A DNA stretch of 64,000 nt from Pseudonocardiales bacterium. Its GTDB lineage: Bacteria > Actinomycetota > Actinomycetes > Mycobacteriales > QHCD01. Below, piece by piece: positions 45,509-56,931 of the stretch. The stretch is from NCBI GenBank assembly GCA_003244255.1, contig QHCD01000067.1, positions 35,943-99,942 on the forward strand, in the 5' to 3' direction. The stretch's first letter is position 1. Each line of letters begins with the position of its first letter. The position numbers and the translations under genes were made by a program. The notes under the pieces were generated by a model. It ran no database searches. It saw only the letters and a program-made list of their open reading frames with translations, and was not told the DNA's origin.

Positions 45509-46602
45509 GCCGACTGCCGCGCCGGAGCGGTCTCCGCGCGCGCGATGGTCGGTCGCGTTGGTGCAGAGCGCTGCCGGGGGCTGACCTGTGGCAACGGCAC
45601 GGTCTGCAGAACGCGGCGCACCACATGCTCCGCGGGGACGCCGTCGGCGAGCGCGTCGTAGGAGAGCACGAGCCGGTGCTGCAGCACGTCGGGCGCTATG
45701 TCGACGACGTCCTGCGGTAGGACGTAGTCACGGCCTCGGATGAGTGCGAGTGCTCGCGCGGCGGCGACCATTCCGAGCGACGCCCGCGGGCTCGCGCCGT
45801 AGGAGACCCACGTGCCGACGTCGGGCATGCCGTGCTCGCGCGGCAGCCGGGTGGCGAACACCACGCGAACGACGTAGTCGACGAGCGCGTTGTGCACGAA
45901 CACCCGTCGGGCGGTGCCCTGCAGCCGGATCACGTCCGGCGGCGACAGCGCCTGCGATGCGACCGGCGGCTCCACGCCCATCCGGTAGATGATCTCCCGC
46001 TCCTCGGCGACCGTCGGATACCCGACCAGGATCTTCATCAGGAACCGGTCCCGCTGCGCCTCGGGCAGCGGGTAGACACCCTCGGACTCGATCGGGTTCT
46101 GGGTGGCGAGCACGAGGAACGGCGCGGGCATCGGGTAGGTAGTGCCGCCGATCGACACCTGCTGCTCGGCCATCACCTCGAGCAGCGCCGACTGCACCTT
46201 CGCCGGGGCGCGGTTGATCTCGTCGGTGAGAACGAAGTTGGCGAACACCGGACCCAGCTCGGTGTCGAAGCGTGCATCACCGGCGCGGTAGATGCGGGTA
46301 CCGATGATGTCGGCGGGCACCAGGTCGGGCGTGAACTGCAGCCGGGCGAACGTGCCGCCGCTCACCGCGGCGAGGGTCTCGACGGCGAGCGTCTTCGCGA
46401 CGCCCGGCACTCCTTCGAGCAGGCAGTGGCCGCCGGCGAGCAGGGCCACCAGCATCCGCTCGACCATCCGGTCCTGCCCGACGATGACGCGCTTGATCTC
46501 GAACATCGCCCGCTCCAGCAGCGCCGCATCGGCGGCCGGGGTCGGCACCGCCGGCGGGCCGGCAATCGAATCGGTGCGCTTGCTCGCGCCGGGATCGGTC
46601 AC
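45505..46602 (-). CDS. moxR1: MoxR-family AAA+ ATPase
   Basis: A 365-residue AAA+ ATPase of the MoxR group: Walker A LLEGVPGVAKTLAVETLA, Walker B VLTDEINRAPAKVQSALLEVMAEQQV, sensor 1 FLVLATQNPIESEGVYPLPEAQRDRFLM, and sensor 2 SPRASLGMVAAARALALI. An AGGAGG site precedes GTG 46602; the N-terminal extension of the open frame is not coding. It is first of three coupled genes (MoxR-DUF58-VWA), a chaperone-like unit thought to insert metals or mature envelope proteins. Confidence 0.92.
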   Translation of the reverse strand: MTDPGASKRTDSIAGPPAVPTPAADAALLERAMFEIKRVIVGQDRMVERMLVALLAGGHCLLEGVPGVAKTLAVETLAAVSGGTFARLQFTPDLVPADIIGTRIYRAGDARFDTELGPVFANFVLTDEINRAPAKVQSALLEVMAEQQVSIGGTTYPMPAPFLVLATQNPIESEGVYPLPEAQRDRFLMKILVGYPTVAEEREIIYRMGVEPPVASQALSPPDVIRLQGTARRVFVHNALVDYVVRVVFATRLPREHGMPDVGTWVSYGASPRASLGMVAAARALALIRGRDYVLPQDVVDIAPDVLQHRLVLSYDALADGVPAEHVVRRVLQTVPLPQVSPRQRSAPTRPTIARAETAPARQSA

Positions 46603-46703
46603 CTTGGCCTCCTGCGATGCCGGGGGGCAGTGCAACGACGAAGCAACCGTACGACGTTTGGGTGTGCGAGTTGGTTCTGGCCCGCGCCGGATACGGTCGA
46701 GGA

Positions 46704-47282
46704 ATGCGTCAGGCTTCCCGGCAGGCGGTCTGGATCGGGACGGCGGCGACGGTCGAGGGCCTGCCGCCGGGGATTCTCGCGCTGCACCGGTGCTGCATTG
46801 CCGGTCTCTGCGTTCCGCCCACGGTTGTCGTTCCCGACATCGATCCGGAGCGGGCCTGCCGCGCGGCGAGGGTGCTGCTCGGTGCCCGCAACGCCGACCT
46901 GCACACCCGCACAAGCCAGGGCTGGACGCTGGTCACTGCAGCTGTCGACGGCATCCACGGTGGGCGGCTGGTGGCCGGTCCCACCGATGGTCGCAGCGAC
47001 GTCGTGCTCGCTCGCGAGATCACACCCGCCGCCCGTCGGCACTACGCGCCCGAGCGCCGGATCTGCATGCCCCGGCTGCGCCGCTGGCAGCGGCCGCACC
47101 GCGACCGCGACGGGATTCCGCTGCCGCCGTGGGCGATGCGGCTTGCGCGGCTGGCGCGCTCCGTCCGCCCCGTGCTCGCGACGTCGACCGATCCGGCCAA
47201 TCCAAGCCCGCTCACCGGACTTGACTGGGTCGACGACGGCCGTCGGTGCTGGCTGGTCGCCATCACCGTCGGCGCCCTGTAA
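46704..47282 (+). CDS. Hypothetical protein
   Basis: A 192-residue protein that I do not recognise. It opens RQASRQAVWIGTAATVEGLPPGILALHRCCIAGLCVPPTVVVPDIDPERACRAARVLLGARN. The Val-rich strand and alternating helices suggest a small alpha/beta domain. The C-terminal part is basic with many Arg residues (RRWQRPHRDRDG) and ends DDGRRCWLVAITVGAL. ATG 46704 follows GAGGA; the earlier open stretch overlaps the moxR leader. It is divergent from moxR by about 100 bases and ends before a good terminator. Confidence 0.6.
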   Translation: MRQASRQAVWIGTAATVEGLPPGILALHRCCIAGLCVPPTVVVPDIDPERACRAARVLLGARNADLHTRTSQGWTLVTAAVDGIHGGRLVAGPTDGRSDVVLAREITPAARRHYAPERRICMPRLRRWQRPHRDRDGIPLPPWAMRLARLARSVRPVLATSTDPANPSPLTGLDWVDDGRRCWLVAITVGAL

Positions 47283-47389
47283 CTGTCGAGCAGAGCCGAG
47301 CTCCGGCGCCCCCGAGCCGGACCGAACGCAACGAACGGTCATACGTTTCGCTCTCCCGCGAACGTCCTCGACGGGTGTACCGTCGATAT

Positions 47390-47428
47390 GCGTCGGGCAG
47401 CTCCCCCCGTGGCTGCCCGACGCCTTTT
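47390..47428 (+). terminator. Rho-independent terminator
   Basis: A perfect 12-bp stem (GCGTCGGGCAGC with GCTGCCCGACGC), a 10-base loop (tccccccgtg) and then CTTTT. It is oriented to stop transcription of the upstream hypothetical gene before it enters moaA antisense. This is the only classical terminator with a T-run that I found in the window. Confidence 0.85.
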
Positions 47429-47452
47429 GCTGCGCAGTCCCGCCTACTGCGC

Positions 47453-48472
47453 TCAGCCGCCGATCGCGGACATCGGTCGGGCCGGCTGCACGAAGTCAGG
47501 CTCGCCGATTCCGTGACCCGCCCGCTTGCCGGCGATGGCGGCCATCATCCGCTCGGCCAGCTGCTGGTCGCTCGCCCCGGAGCGTAGCGGCGTACGCAGG
47601 TCTGACTCCTCCCGCGCGAACAGGCAGTTGCGCAGCTGCCCGTCGGCGGTGAGCCGCATCCGGTCACAACTCGCGCAGAACGGCCGGGTCACCGACGCGA
47701 TCACGCCGACCCGCGCCGTCGTTCCGGCCGGCAGTCCGGGGCCCGCGAGCACGCGGAACACCTCAGCCGGCGCAGATCCCCGTGTTGGGTCGGCCGCCAG
47801 CTCGTACTCGGCGCGCAACGCGGCCAGGATCTCATCCGCCGTCACCATTTCGGCGCGATCCCAGCCATGCTGCGGATCCAGCGGCATCTGCTCGATGAAA
47901 CGCAGCTGGTAGCCGCGCTCCAGGCACCAGCTCAGCAGTGCGACGGCCTCGTCGTCGTTGACGCCGCGCATCAGCACCGAATTGACCTTCACCGGCGTCA
48001 GCCCGGCGTCGGCGGCGGCCCGCAGGCCCGCGACGACGTCGTGGTGCCGATCCCGTCGGGTCAGGGCCGCGAACCGGTCGGGGCGCAGGGTGTCCAGCGA
48101 CACGTTGACCCGATCGAGACCCGCCCGTGCCAGTGCCTTGGCCTGGCGCGCAAGCAGCAGCCCGTTGGTCGTCGCCGATAGCTCGGGACGCGGGCTGAGC
48201 GCGGTAAGACGCGCGATGAGTTCCGGGACGCTCGCGCGAACCAGCGGCTCGCCGCCGGTCAGCCGGATGGTCCGCACGCCCAGGCCGACGGCGACGCGGA
48301 CGAGCCGCACCATCTCCTCGTCGGTGAGCAACTCGTTGGGGCGTAACCACGGCAGGCCCTCGGCCGGCATGCAGTAGGTGCAGCGCAGGTTGCACTTGTC
48401 GATTAGCGAGACCCGCAGGTCGGTGACGACGCGGCCGAAACCGTCGATCAGGTGGCCGGTCAATTCACTCAT
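47453..48472 (-). CDS. moaA: GTP 3',8-cyclase MoaA
   Basis: A radical SAM enzyme of 339 residues, first step of molybdenum cofactor synthesis (GTP to 3',8-cyclo-GTP). N-terminal cluster VSLIDKCNLRCTYCMPAEG (C-x3-C-x2-C), TIRLTGGEPLVRASVPE, and a C-terminal cluster in FCASCDRMRLTADGQLRNCLF (C-x2-C-x13-C). The double glycine end (SAIGG) enters the active site in MoaA. ATG 48472 starts MSELTGHLIDGFGR. The upstream open extension is spurious. No other moa gene is in the window. Confidence 0.94.
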   Translation of the reverse strand: MSELTGHLIDGFGRVVTDLRVSLIDKCNLRCTYCMPAEGLPWLRPNELLTDEEMVRLVRVAVGLGVRTIRLTGGEPLVRASVPELIARLTALSPRPELSATTNGLLLARQAKALARAGLDRVNVSLDTLRPDRFAALTRRDRHHDVVAGLRAAADAGLTPVKVNSVLMRGVNDDEAVALLSWCLERGYQLRFIEQMPLDPQHGWDRAEMVTADEILAALRAEYELAADPTRGSAPAEVFRVLAGPGLPAGTTARVGVIASVTRPFCASCDRMRLTADGQLRNCLFAREESDLRTPLRSGASDQQLAERMMAAIAGKRAGHGIGEPDFVQPARPMSAIGG

Positions 48473-48579
48473 GTGTACGAGCCTAACCCGCGCCGCCGCG
48501 GACATGCTGCCAGCGAGACGACCGGATGGGATTGTGCTGCGGCCCGACGCAGTCGCGAACGCGTCAGCGCCCGGCCGGG

Positions 48580-50043
48580 TCAGGCGCCAGGCCGGGTCGC
48601 GCCGACGAGGCCGTCGTACCAAATCGGCACGATCTTGATCACGTCGCCGCTCGACGGCGCCTCGATCACCTTGCCGTCGCCGATGTAGATGGCGACATGG
48701 TGAATCGTCGACGGCGTGCCGTCGTTGGACCAGAAGAGCAGGTCACCGGGCAGCAGGTCGTTCGTCGACGGGTGCGGACCGGAACTGTACTGGTATCCGC
48801 TGTAGTGCGGCAGGTACACCCCCTGCTGCGCCCATGCGTACAGCGCCAGACCGGAGCAGTCGAAGCCGAGCACGCCGGTGTCCGGCGGTGCGCCGTAGCT
48901 CGGCCCGGACGCCGTCCCGCCGGCCCACGCGTAAGGCGTGTCGAGCCAGTGCTCAGCCGTCTGCACCACCGCGCGCCCCTCGGACGCGGACCAGCCGCTG
49001 CCAGCGCTCGGCGCCGGGCTCGACCCACCGCCGGCCGATCCAGCGGCCGGCGGCACGCCACCGCCAACCGATCCGCCGCCCGACGATCCGCCGCCGGATG
49101 ATCCTTCGTGCACCCGGGCCTGCTCGGCCCTGCGCTGCGCGGCCAGCTTGGCGGCGGCCACTTGGGCGGCGAGCTTGGCGGCGGCGGCCGCCTGCGCGGC
49201 GAGCCTGGCCGCTCGCGCCTTGGCCGCGGCAAGAGCGGCCGCCTTCGCCCGGGCGATGGCCTCCTGCCGTGCCTTCCACTTCAGATACGCCTGCCGCGCC
49301 GTCGTCAGCCCGGACAGCCGCGCCTGCGCCTGCACCAGCTGGCCCTGGATCTGGGTGCGTTGCAAGGTCAGGGCCGCCATCTGTGCCCTGGCCGCCGTGA
49401 CCTTGGTCTCGGCGCTGCGCTTGGCCTTCGCAGCGGTCGCCTGCGCCCCGGCCATCGCTCGCACCGCAGCGCGGGAGTTGGACTGGGCGTTCGCCCTGGC
49501 AACCGTGGACGATTCGTAACCGGTGACGGTGCCGAGCCGGTGCGCGCCCATCGACTCGAGCAGCCCGGCGCGTTCGATGAAGTCCGAGGGCCCGCTGGCC
49601 GACAGCAGCGACATGGTCGGGCCCATCGTGCTGCCCTCGATGTAGCTCTCCCGCGCGAACTGGCCGACCGCGTCTCGGGCCCCGACGACCTTCGCCTGCG
49701 CCGCCGTCACCGCGTTGCTGGCCGTGGTCGCGTTCCGCTGGGCGGTCAGCAGGTCGGCCTGCGCCTTGAGGTATCGCTCGCCGGCCAGCTCAGCCGCACC
49801 GGAGAGGCGGGCAATTGCTCCGTTCGCCCTCGCGACCAGACCCTGTAACCGGCCGACCTGCTCGGCCAGCGCGACCTTCGCCTGCTGCGCCGCCGTGATC
49901 TGACCATCGCTTGGGTTCGTGGGCGCCGGTGCCGCGCCGGCATGGGCAGGGACCAGCCCGATTCCGCCGGCGGCGATCGAGATTGCGACGATCATGCGGA
50001 GCGCGGTTCGCATCGGGGTGCGCAGCACGGCGCGTGGCGTCAC
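48580..50043 (-). CDS. NlpC/P60 peptidoglycan endopeptidase (RipA-like)
   Basis: A secreted cell-wall hydrolase of 487 residues. Signal peptide at about 1-38 (IVAISIAAGGIGLVPAHAGA). A long coiled-coil (about 50-300) is rich in Ala, Gln, Lys and Arg, followed by a Gly/Ser/Pro linker (GSSGGGSSGGGSVGGGVPP). The NlpC/P60 domain (about 360-487) has catalytic Cys in FDCSGLALYAWAQQG and His in STIHHVAIYIGDGKVIEAP. It cleaves stem peptides between D-Glu and diaminopimelate to let daughter cells separate. GTG 50043 starts the frame; ATG 50013 is also possible. Position matches RipA (Rv1477). Confidence 0.92.
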   Translation of the reverse strand: MTPRAVLRTPMRTALRMIVAISIAAGGIGLVPAHAGAAPAPTNPSDGQITAAQQAKVALAEQVGRLQGLVARANGAIARLSGAAELAGERYLKAQADLLTAQRNATTASNAVTAAQAKVVGARDAVGQFARESYIEGSTMGPTMSLLSASGPSDFIERAGLLESMGAHRLGTVTGYESSTVARANAQSNSRAAVRAMAGAQATAAKAKRSAETKVTAARAQMAALTLQRTQIQGQLVQAQARLSGLTTARQAYLKWKARQEAIARAKAAALAAAKARAARLAAQAAAAAKLAAQVAAAKLAAQRRAEQARVHEGSSGGGSSGGGSVGGGVPPAAGSAGGGSSPAPSAGSGWSASEGRAVVQTAEHWLDTPYAWAGGTASGPSYGAPPDTGVLGFDCSGLALYAWAQQGVYLPHYSGYQYSSGPHPSTNDLLPGDLLFWSNDGTPSTIHHVAIYIGDGKVIEAPSSGDVIKIVPIWYDGLVGATRPGA

Positions 50044-50235
50044 GCGGGTTACCTCCCGGGATCCGGTCAGGTCATCGGCGGTGAGATTCGGGCGAGCCGG
50101 CGGACGTCGGTTCGTCTCAGCGCCGGGCGAATGGCGCTGGCCGGTACATTGCCACCAGTAGCCACTCTGGCGCCAGAGGTAATCAGAGAGAACTTTGGCC
50201 CCGCACTACATTATCTTCGCTAAACGGACATGATC

Positions 50236-51249
50236 TTAGCAATCGGCGCAGTCCTGCGCCGCCCGACACGCCGAGTCGGCTCGGCTCAGCGGCAGGGTCC
50301 GGCCGGCCCGCCGCCGCCGCCAGGATCGCTGCGCCGCGGGCATCAGGGCCATCAGCAGGGCGCCGTAGGCATAGCCCACCAGCACGTCGATCACGTAGTG
50401 CTCGCCCGTGTAGACCAGCGCGAGCCCCATCGCGATGGGATACAGCACGCAGAGCACCTTGCCCCACCACGGCGAACGGCCGAACAGGAACAGCGCGATG
50501 ACGGTGGCCATCGCCGTGTGCATGGACGGCATCGCGGCTACCTCGTTGACCCCAGCCTGGGCGCCGGCGAGCATGTTTCCCGCACGGGAGAGGTGCAGTT
50601 CCAGCCAGCCCCGCGAGGACAGCCGGACCACGGGGGCGATGGCGCCGTCGCGCGCCGCGAGCCACGGCGGCGCGGCGGGGTAGATCACGTAGGTGAGCAG
50701 GCCGAGCAGCGAGAGCGCCATCACGCGGACGATGAAGTCCAACCAGGCGGGGCGGTTCCGCAGCCATAGGACGACGGCGACGACCGGCGTCGCGAGGAAG
50801 TGGGAGGTGTACACCAGCGTCGCGACGGCGTCATACCAGTGGGTCGTGCCGGGGCTGAACAGGTGCTGCTGCAGCCAGGCCGTGGGCAGGGTGCCGCCGA
50901 ACAACCACTCGTCAGCGTCCGCCGGCGCACGGAGGTGGGTGTTGATGCCGAGGTGGTCGGCGAACCCGCGGGTGTAGTCATAGGCGATCAGCATCGCCGT
51001 GAACGGCAGCCAGTCCAGCAGCACCCGGCGGAAGCTGCGCCAGCCACGACCGACGCAGCGGATGCCGAGCCCGGCCAGGGTAAAGAGCAGCAGCGCCTCG
51101 CGATCGGAAGGGACCCCGACGGTGGCGATGAACGCCGCGAGCAGGACGAAGTAGCCGACGGCGATACGCACCCGGATGCGGTGCCAGCGCCGATCGTCAA
51201 CGGTGGCCCGCTCGGCGGTTTCCGTCGCGATCGAGGAGTCCACCGCCAT
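50236..51249 (-). CDS. PAP2-superfamily membrane protein
   Basis: A 337-residue polytopic protein of the PAP2 / inositolphosphotransferase (Aur1/Ipt1-like) superfamily. The phosphatase motif segments are split, with AMPSMHTAMATVIALFLFG and GLALVYTGEHYVIDVLVGYAYG holding the two catalytic His (P-S-M-H and G-E-H-Y-x-x-D). Six helices are visible. It probably removes or transfers phosphate on lipid substrates such as phosphatidate or polyprenyl phosphate. ATG 51249 is 11 bases after the sirtuin stop, so the two share a transcript. Confidence 0.8.
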   Translation of the reverse strand: MAVDSSIATETAERATVDDRRWHRIRVRIAVGYFVLLAAFIATVGVPSDREALLLFTLAGLGIRCVGRGWRSFRRVLLDWLPFTAMLIAYDYTRGFADHLGINTHLRAPADADEWLFGGTLPTAWLQQHLFSPGTTHWYDAVATLVYTSHFLATPVVAVVLWLRNRPAWLDFIVRVMALSLLGLLTYVIYPAAPPWLAARDGAIAPVVRLSSRGWLELHLSRAGNMLAGAQAGVNEVAAMPSMHTAMATVIALFLFGRSPWWGKVLCVLYPIAMGLALVYTGEHYVIDVLVGYAYGALLMALMPAAQRSWRRRRAGRTLPLSRADSACRAAQDCADC

Positions 51250-51260
51250 GGGCGGAGAGC

Positions 51261-52091
51261 CTACTTGGAGGTCACGCCGCCTCCGCGGCAAGGATCGCGT
51301 CGGCGGGCGGTGGCTGGCTGGCGGCCGCTACGGGACAGTGCGGCGTCGACGAGCCTGGGCACCGCGTCGCCGATCGGCTCCCTGATCACCGCGACCGACC
51401 GCGGGTCGTACGGCGTGGGCTCGGCGTTCACGATGATCACGGGAACCGCCGCGTCGGCGGCGATCCCGACCAGCCCGGCCGCCGGATGCACCGACAGAGA
51501 GCTGCCGATCACGAGCACGGCGTCGGCGTCGACGACGACGTCGGCCGCCGCCCTGAGCACGGATTCCTCGAGCGGCTGGCCGAAGGAGATCGTCGCCGAC
51601 TTCAGGATCCCGCCGCAGCGCCGACACGGCGGATCGGCCTCGCCGGCGCGGACGCGGTCGAGCGCCGCGGGCATCGGGGTGCGGTCTCCGCATGCCATGC
51701 AGACGACACGGTGCAGGGTGCCGTGCAGCTCGAGCACCAGATCGGGAGCGTTGCCCGCCGCCTGGTGCAGACCGTCGATGTTCTGCGTCGCGATGCAGCG
51801 CAGCCGTCCGGCGCGCTCCAGGGCCACCAGCGCCAGGTGTGCGGGATTCGGCCGCGCCGTCCAGGCGGAGTGCCGTAGCCGGCCCTGCCAGGCCTGCCGG
51901 CGAACGTCGGGATCGCCGAGATAGGCCTCGATCGTGGAGAGCCGCTCGGCCCTCGGGTTCTTGGTCCAGACGCCGCCGGGCCCGCGGAAGTCCGGAATGC
52001 CGCTGTCGGTGGAGATCCCGGCGCCGGTGAGCACGGTGATCCTGGCTGCCGTTTCGAGCGCCGCTGACGCGGTACCGGCGGCGTCGGTCAT
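51261..52091 (-). CDS. Sir2-family NAD-dependent protein deacylase
   Basis: A 276-residue sirtuin: NAD site LTGAGISTDSGIPDFRGPGG, TQNIDGLHQAAGN, catalytic His in VLELHGTLHRV, zinc ribbon cysteines CMAC and CRRCGG, and the C-terminal VIGSSLSVHPAAGLV. It removes acyl groups from lysines using NAD. Start ATG 52091. It is divergent from acn, and its 3-prime end is 11 bases before the PAP2 start. A target near here, such as aconitase or acetyl-CoA enzymes, is only a guess. Confidence 0.93.
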   Translation of the reverse strand: MTDAAGTASAALETAARITVLTGAGISTDSGIPDFRGPGGVWTKNPRAERLSTIEAYLGDPDVRRQAWQGRLRHSAWTARPNPAHLALVALERAGRLRCIATQNIDGLHQAAGNAPDLVLELHGTLHRVVCMACGDRTPMPAALDRVRAGEADPPCRRCGGILKSATISFGQPLEESVLRAAADVVVDADAVLVIGSSLSVHPAAGLVGIAADAAVPVIIVNAEPTPYDPRSVAVIREPIGDAVPRLVDAALSRSGRQPATARRRDPCRGGGVTSK

Positions 52092-52151
52092 TCCTCGACC
52101 CTACGCTGCCCGGACCGGCCCGATGCCGTCTAGACTTGGCCTCAGCTGATA

Positions 52152-52165
52152 TCTTGATATCGAGA
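52152..52165. promoter_or_regulatory. Palindromic operator candidate upstream of acn
   Basis: TCTTGATATCGAGA is a 14-base palindrome with one mismatch, followed at once by a second small palindrome (GACA-tct-TGTC, 52164-52174). It is within the 100 bases between sirtuin and acn, 27 bases before the GTG of acn. Aconitase genes of several actinobacteria have repressor sites nearby, but I cannot name the regulator here. Confidence 0.5.
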
Positions 52166-52191
52166 CATCTTGTCGGCGAAGGGGCCCTGCC

Positions 52192-54900
<2,709 letters not shown>

Positions 54901-54904
54901 CCAG

Positions 54905-55114
54905 TTACCGACCTGCTCGCCGAGGTGCGCCACCGCGGCCGCGAAGGTTCGCGCCGGACTCGGAGAGCAGCCGATGAATGAATCCGTACGATCGGCCGGT
55001 GTCGTTGGCGAGCGCGCGAATGCTCTTCCCGTGTTCGTATTTCTTGCGCAGATCGGTCGAGAGCTTCGTCCGGCTTGCTCCCGTGATTCGAACGCCTTTT
55101 TTCAAGTCGGGCAT
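54905..55114 (-). CDS. Small conserved helix-turn-helix protein
   Basis: A 69-residue protein: MPDLKKGVRITGASRTKLSTDLRKKYEHGKSIRALANDTGRSYGFIHRLLSESGANLRGRGG. The SIRALANDTGRSYGFIHRLL segment is a good HTH. I recall near-identical small proteins throughout actinobacteria, without an assigned function. ATG 55114 fits the known start; the longer open frame upstream is not conserved-looking. It ends 5 bases from the acn stop, convergently, and lies 69 bases from the ABC-F gene on the same strand. It is likely a DNA-binding regulator. Confidence 0.85.
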   Translation of the reverse strand: MPDLKKGVRITGASRTKLSTDLRKKYEHGKSIRALANDTGRSYGFIHRLLSESGANLRGRGGAPRRAGR

Positions 55115-55183
55115 TGGGCTCCCCCTCGGCCGGGTGGCGGCTACATCGCCGACTATCCCATGATTACCTTCGCACACCCTCCC

Positions 55184-56785
55184 TTACGCCAGCGCGATCA
55201 GATCCGCGAATTCCTCGCTCCAGGCGTCCTCAATGCCGTCGGGCAGCAGGATTACCCGCTCCGGCGCGAGCGCCTCGACGGCACCCTCGTCGTGCGTGAC
55301 CAGCACGATCGCGCCGGCGTACCGCCGTAAGGCACCGAGGACCTGGCCGCGCGAGACGGGATCGAGGTTGTTGGTCGGCTCGTCCAGCAGCAGGACATTT
55401 GCCACCGAACACACCAGTGACGCCAGCGCCAAGCGCGTCTTCTCCCCGCCGGACAATGTGCCTGCGCGCTGCTCGACGCTGTCCGCGGAGAACAGGAACA
55501 TGCCGAGAATGCGTCGCAGCTCCCCGTCGGCCATCTCGGGCGAGGTCGTGCGCATGTTATCGAGCACACTTCGGTCGACGTCGAGCGTCTCGTGCTCCTG
55601 CGCATAGTATCCGGGGCGGAACCCGTGGCCCGGGCGCACCTCGCCGGTATCGGCACTCTCCAGACCCGCCAGGATGCGCAGCAGGGTCGTCTTGCCCGCC
55701 CCGTTCAGCCCGAGAATGACCACCCGCGCGCCGCGGTCGACCGCAAGGTCGACGTCGGTGAAGACCTCCAGCGAGCCGTAGGACTTGGACAGGGCAGTGG
55801 CAACCAGCGGCGTGCGCCCGCACGGTGCGGGGTCGGGGAAGCGCACCTTGGCGACGCGATCGGCCTTGCGGACGTCGTCCAGGCCCGCGAGCAGCCGCTC
55901 CGCTCGCCGGTACATGTTCTGTGCCGCCACCGCCTTCGTCGCCTTCGCGCGCATCTTGTCGGCCTGGGCCACTAGCGCGTCGGCCTTCTTCTCCGCGTTT
56001 GCGCGCTCCCGGCGGCGCCGCCGCTCGTCGGTCTCCCGCTGCTGCAGGTAGGTCCTCCAGCCGAGGTTGTAGGTGTCGAGCTCGGCACGGTTGGCGTCAA
56101 GGTGCCAGACCTTGTTGACGACGCGTTCGAGCAGGTTCACGTCATGGCTGACCACGACGAGCCCGGCGGCGTGCCCGCGCAGGAAGTCCCGCAGCCATCC
56201 GACCGAGTCGGCATCGAGGTGGTTCGTCGGCTCGTCCAGCAACAGGGTGTCGGAGCCGGCGAACAGGATGCGGGCCAGCTCGACCCGGCGGCGCTGGCCA
56301 CCGGACAGCGTTCGCAGCCGCTGGCCGAGCACGCGGTCGGGCAGCCCAAGGTTGGAGCAGATCCGGGCCGCCTCGCTCTCGGCGGCGTAACCCCCCAGCG
56401 CGGCGAACCGCTCCTCCAGCCCGCCGTAGCGGTGCACGGCGGCATCGCGGGCGCCGGAGTCGGCCGGTTCGGCCATGGCCACCTGAGCCTTGCTCATGTC
56501 GGTCATCAGCCGGTCGAGACCGCGGGCGGACAGTACGCGTTCGGCCGCGCTGAGGTCGAGGTCACCGGTGCGGGGATCCTGCGGCAGATAGCCGGCGTCG
56601 CCGCTGCGCCGGATCTGGCCGGCGTGCGGTGCCGACTCGCCGGCGAGCGTGCGGAGCAGGGTGGTCTTGCCGGCGCCGTTGCGGCCGACGAGCCCGATGC
56701 GGTCCCCGGGCTGTACACGCAGGTCGGCATCGCCGATGAGGATGCGCGAGCCGGCACGCAGCTCGAGCGCGGATGCGGTGATCAC
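55184..56785 (-). CDS. ABC-F family ATPase, second copy (Rv1473-like)
   Basis: A 533-residue ABC-F protein, about the size of Rv1473. Domain 1: VGRNGAGKTTLLRTLAGE, signature LRTLSGGQRRRVELARIL, LLLDEPTNHLDADS. The linker has the long Arg/Glu helix (ETDERRRRRERANAEKKADALVAQADKMRAKATKA). Domain 2: LGLNGAGKTTLLRILAG, LSGGEKTRLALASL, VLLLDEPTNNLDPVS. Both signatures are intact, unlike the copy at 39230. It likely acts on ribosomes. GTG 56785 follows AAGGACG. The divergent CDF gene starts 147 bases away. Confidence 0.88.
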   Translation of the reverse strand: MITASALELRAGSRILIGDADLRVQPGDRIGLVGRNGAGKTTLLRTLAGESAPHAGQIRRSGDAGYLPQDPRTGDLDLSAAERVLSARGLDRLMTDMSKAQVAMAEPADSGARDAAVHRYGGLEERFAALGGYAAESEAARICSNLGLPDRVLGQRLRTLSGGQRRRVELARILFAGSDTLLLDEPTNHLDADSVGWLRDFLRGHAAGLVVVSHDVNLLERVVNKVWHLDANRAELDTYNLGWRTYLQQRETDERRRRRERANAEKKADALVAQADKMRAKATKAVAAQNMYRRAERLLAGLDDVRKADRVAKVRFPDPAPCGRTPLVATALSKSYGSLEVFTDVDLAVDRGARVVILGLNGAGKTTLLRILAGLESADTGEVRPGHGFRPGYYAQEHETLDVDRSVLDNMRTTSPEMADGELRRILGMFLFSADSVEQRAGTLSGGEKTRLALASLVCSVANVLLLDEPTNNLDPVSRGQVLGALRRYAGAIVLVTHDEGAVEALAPERVILLPDGIEDAWSEEFADLIALA

Positions 56786-56931
56786 GGTCGTCCTTCGGTG
56801 CGGTGAGTCGGAGCTGGCCACGTCTGCCCCGATGCGCGTGGTGCGGGGCGAGTGGCCGGCTCAGCTCGTACGACGGATCACGGCGTCAAGTCTACGGGAC
56901 GACGCGATCGTGCACGTACGCTCTTGCTGGC

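Noticed and set aside
50044..50235. Possible c-di-AMP (ydaO) riboswitch upstream of the NlpC/P60 gene, a place where it often occurs in actinobacteria
   Set aside because: I looked for the conserved GGTGAAT and the CAGCTAACCTCG-like end on the minus strand and did not find them. A covariance model search would decide.
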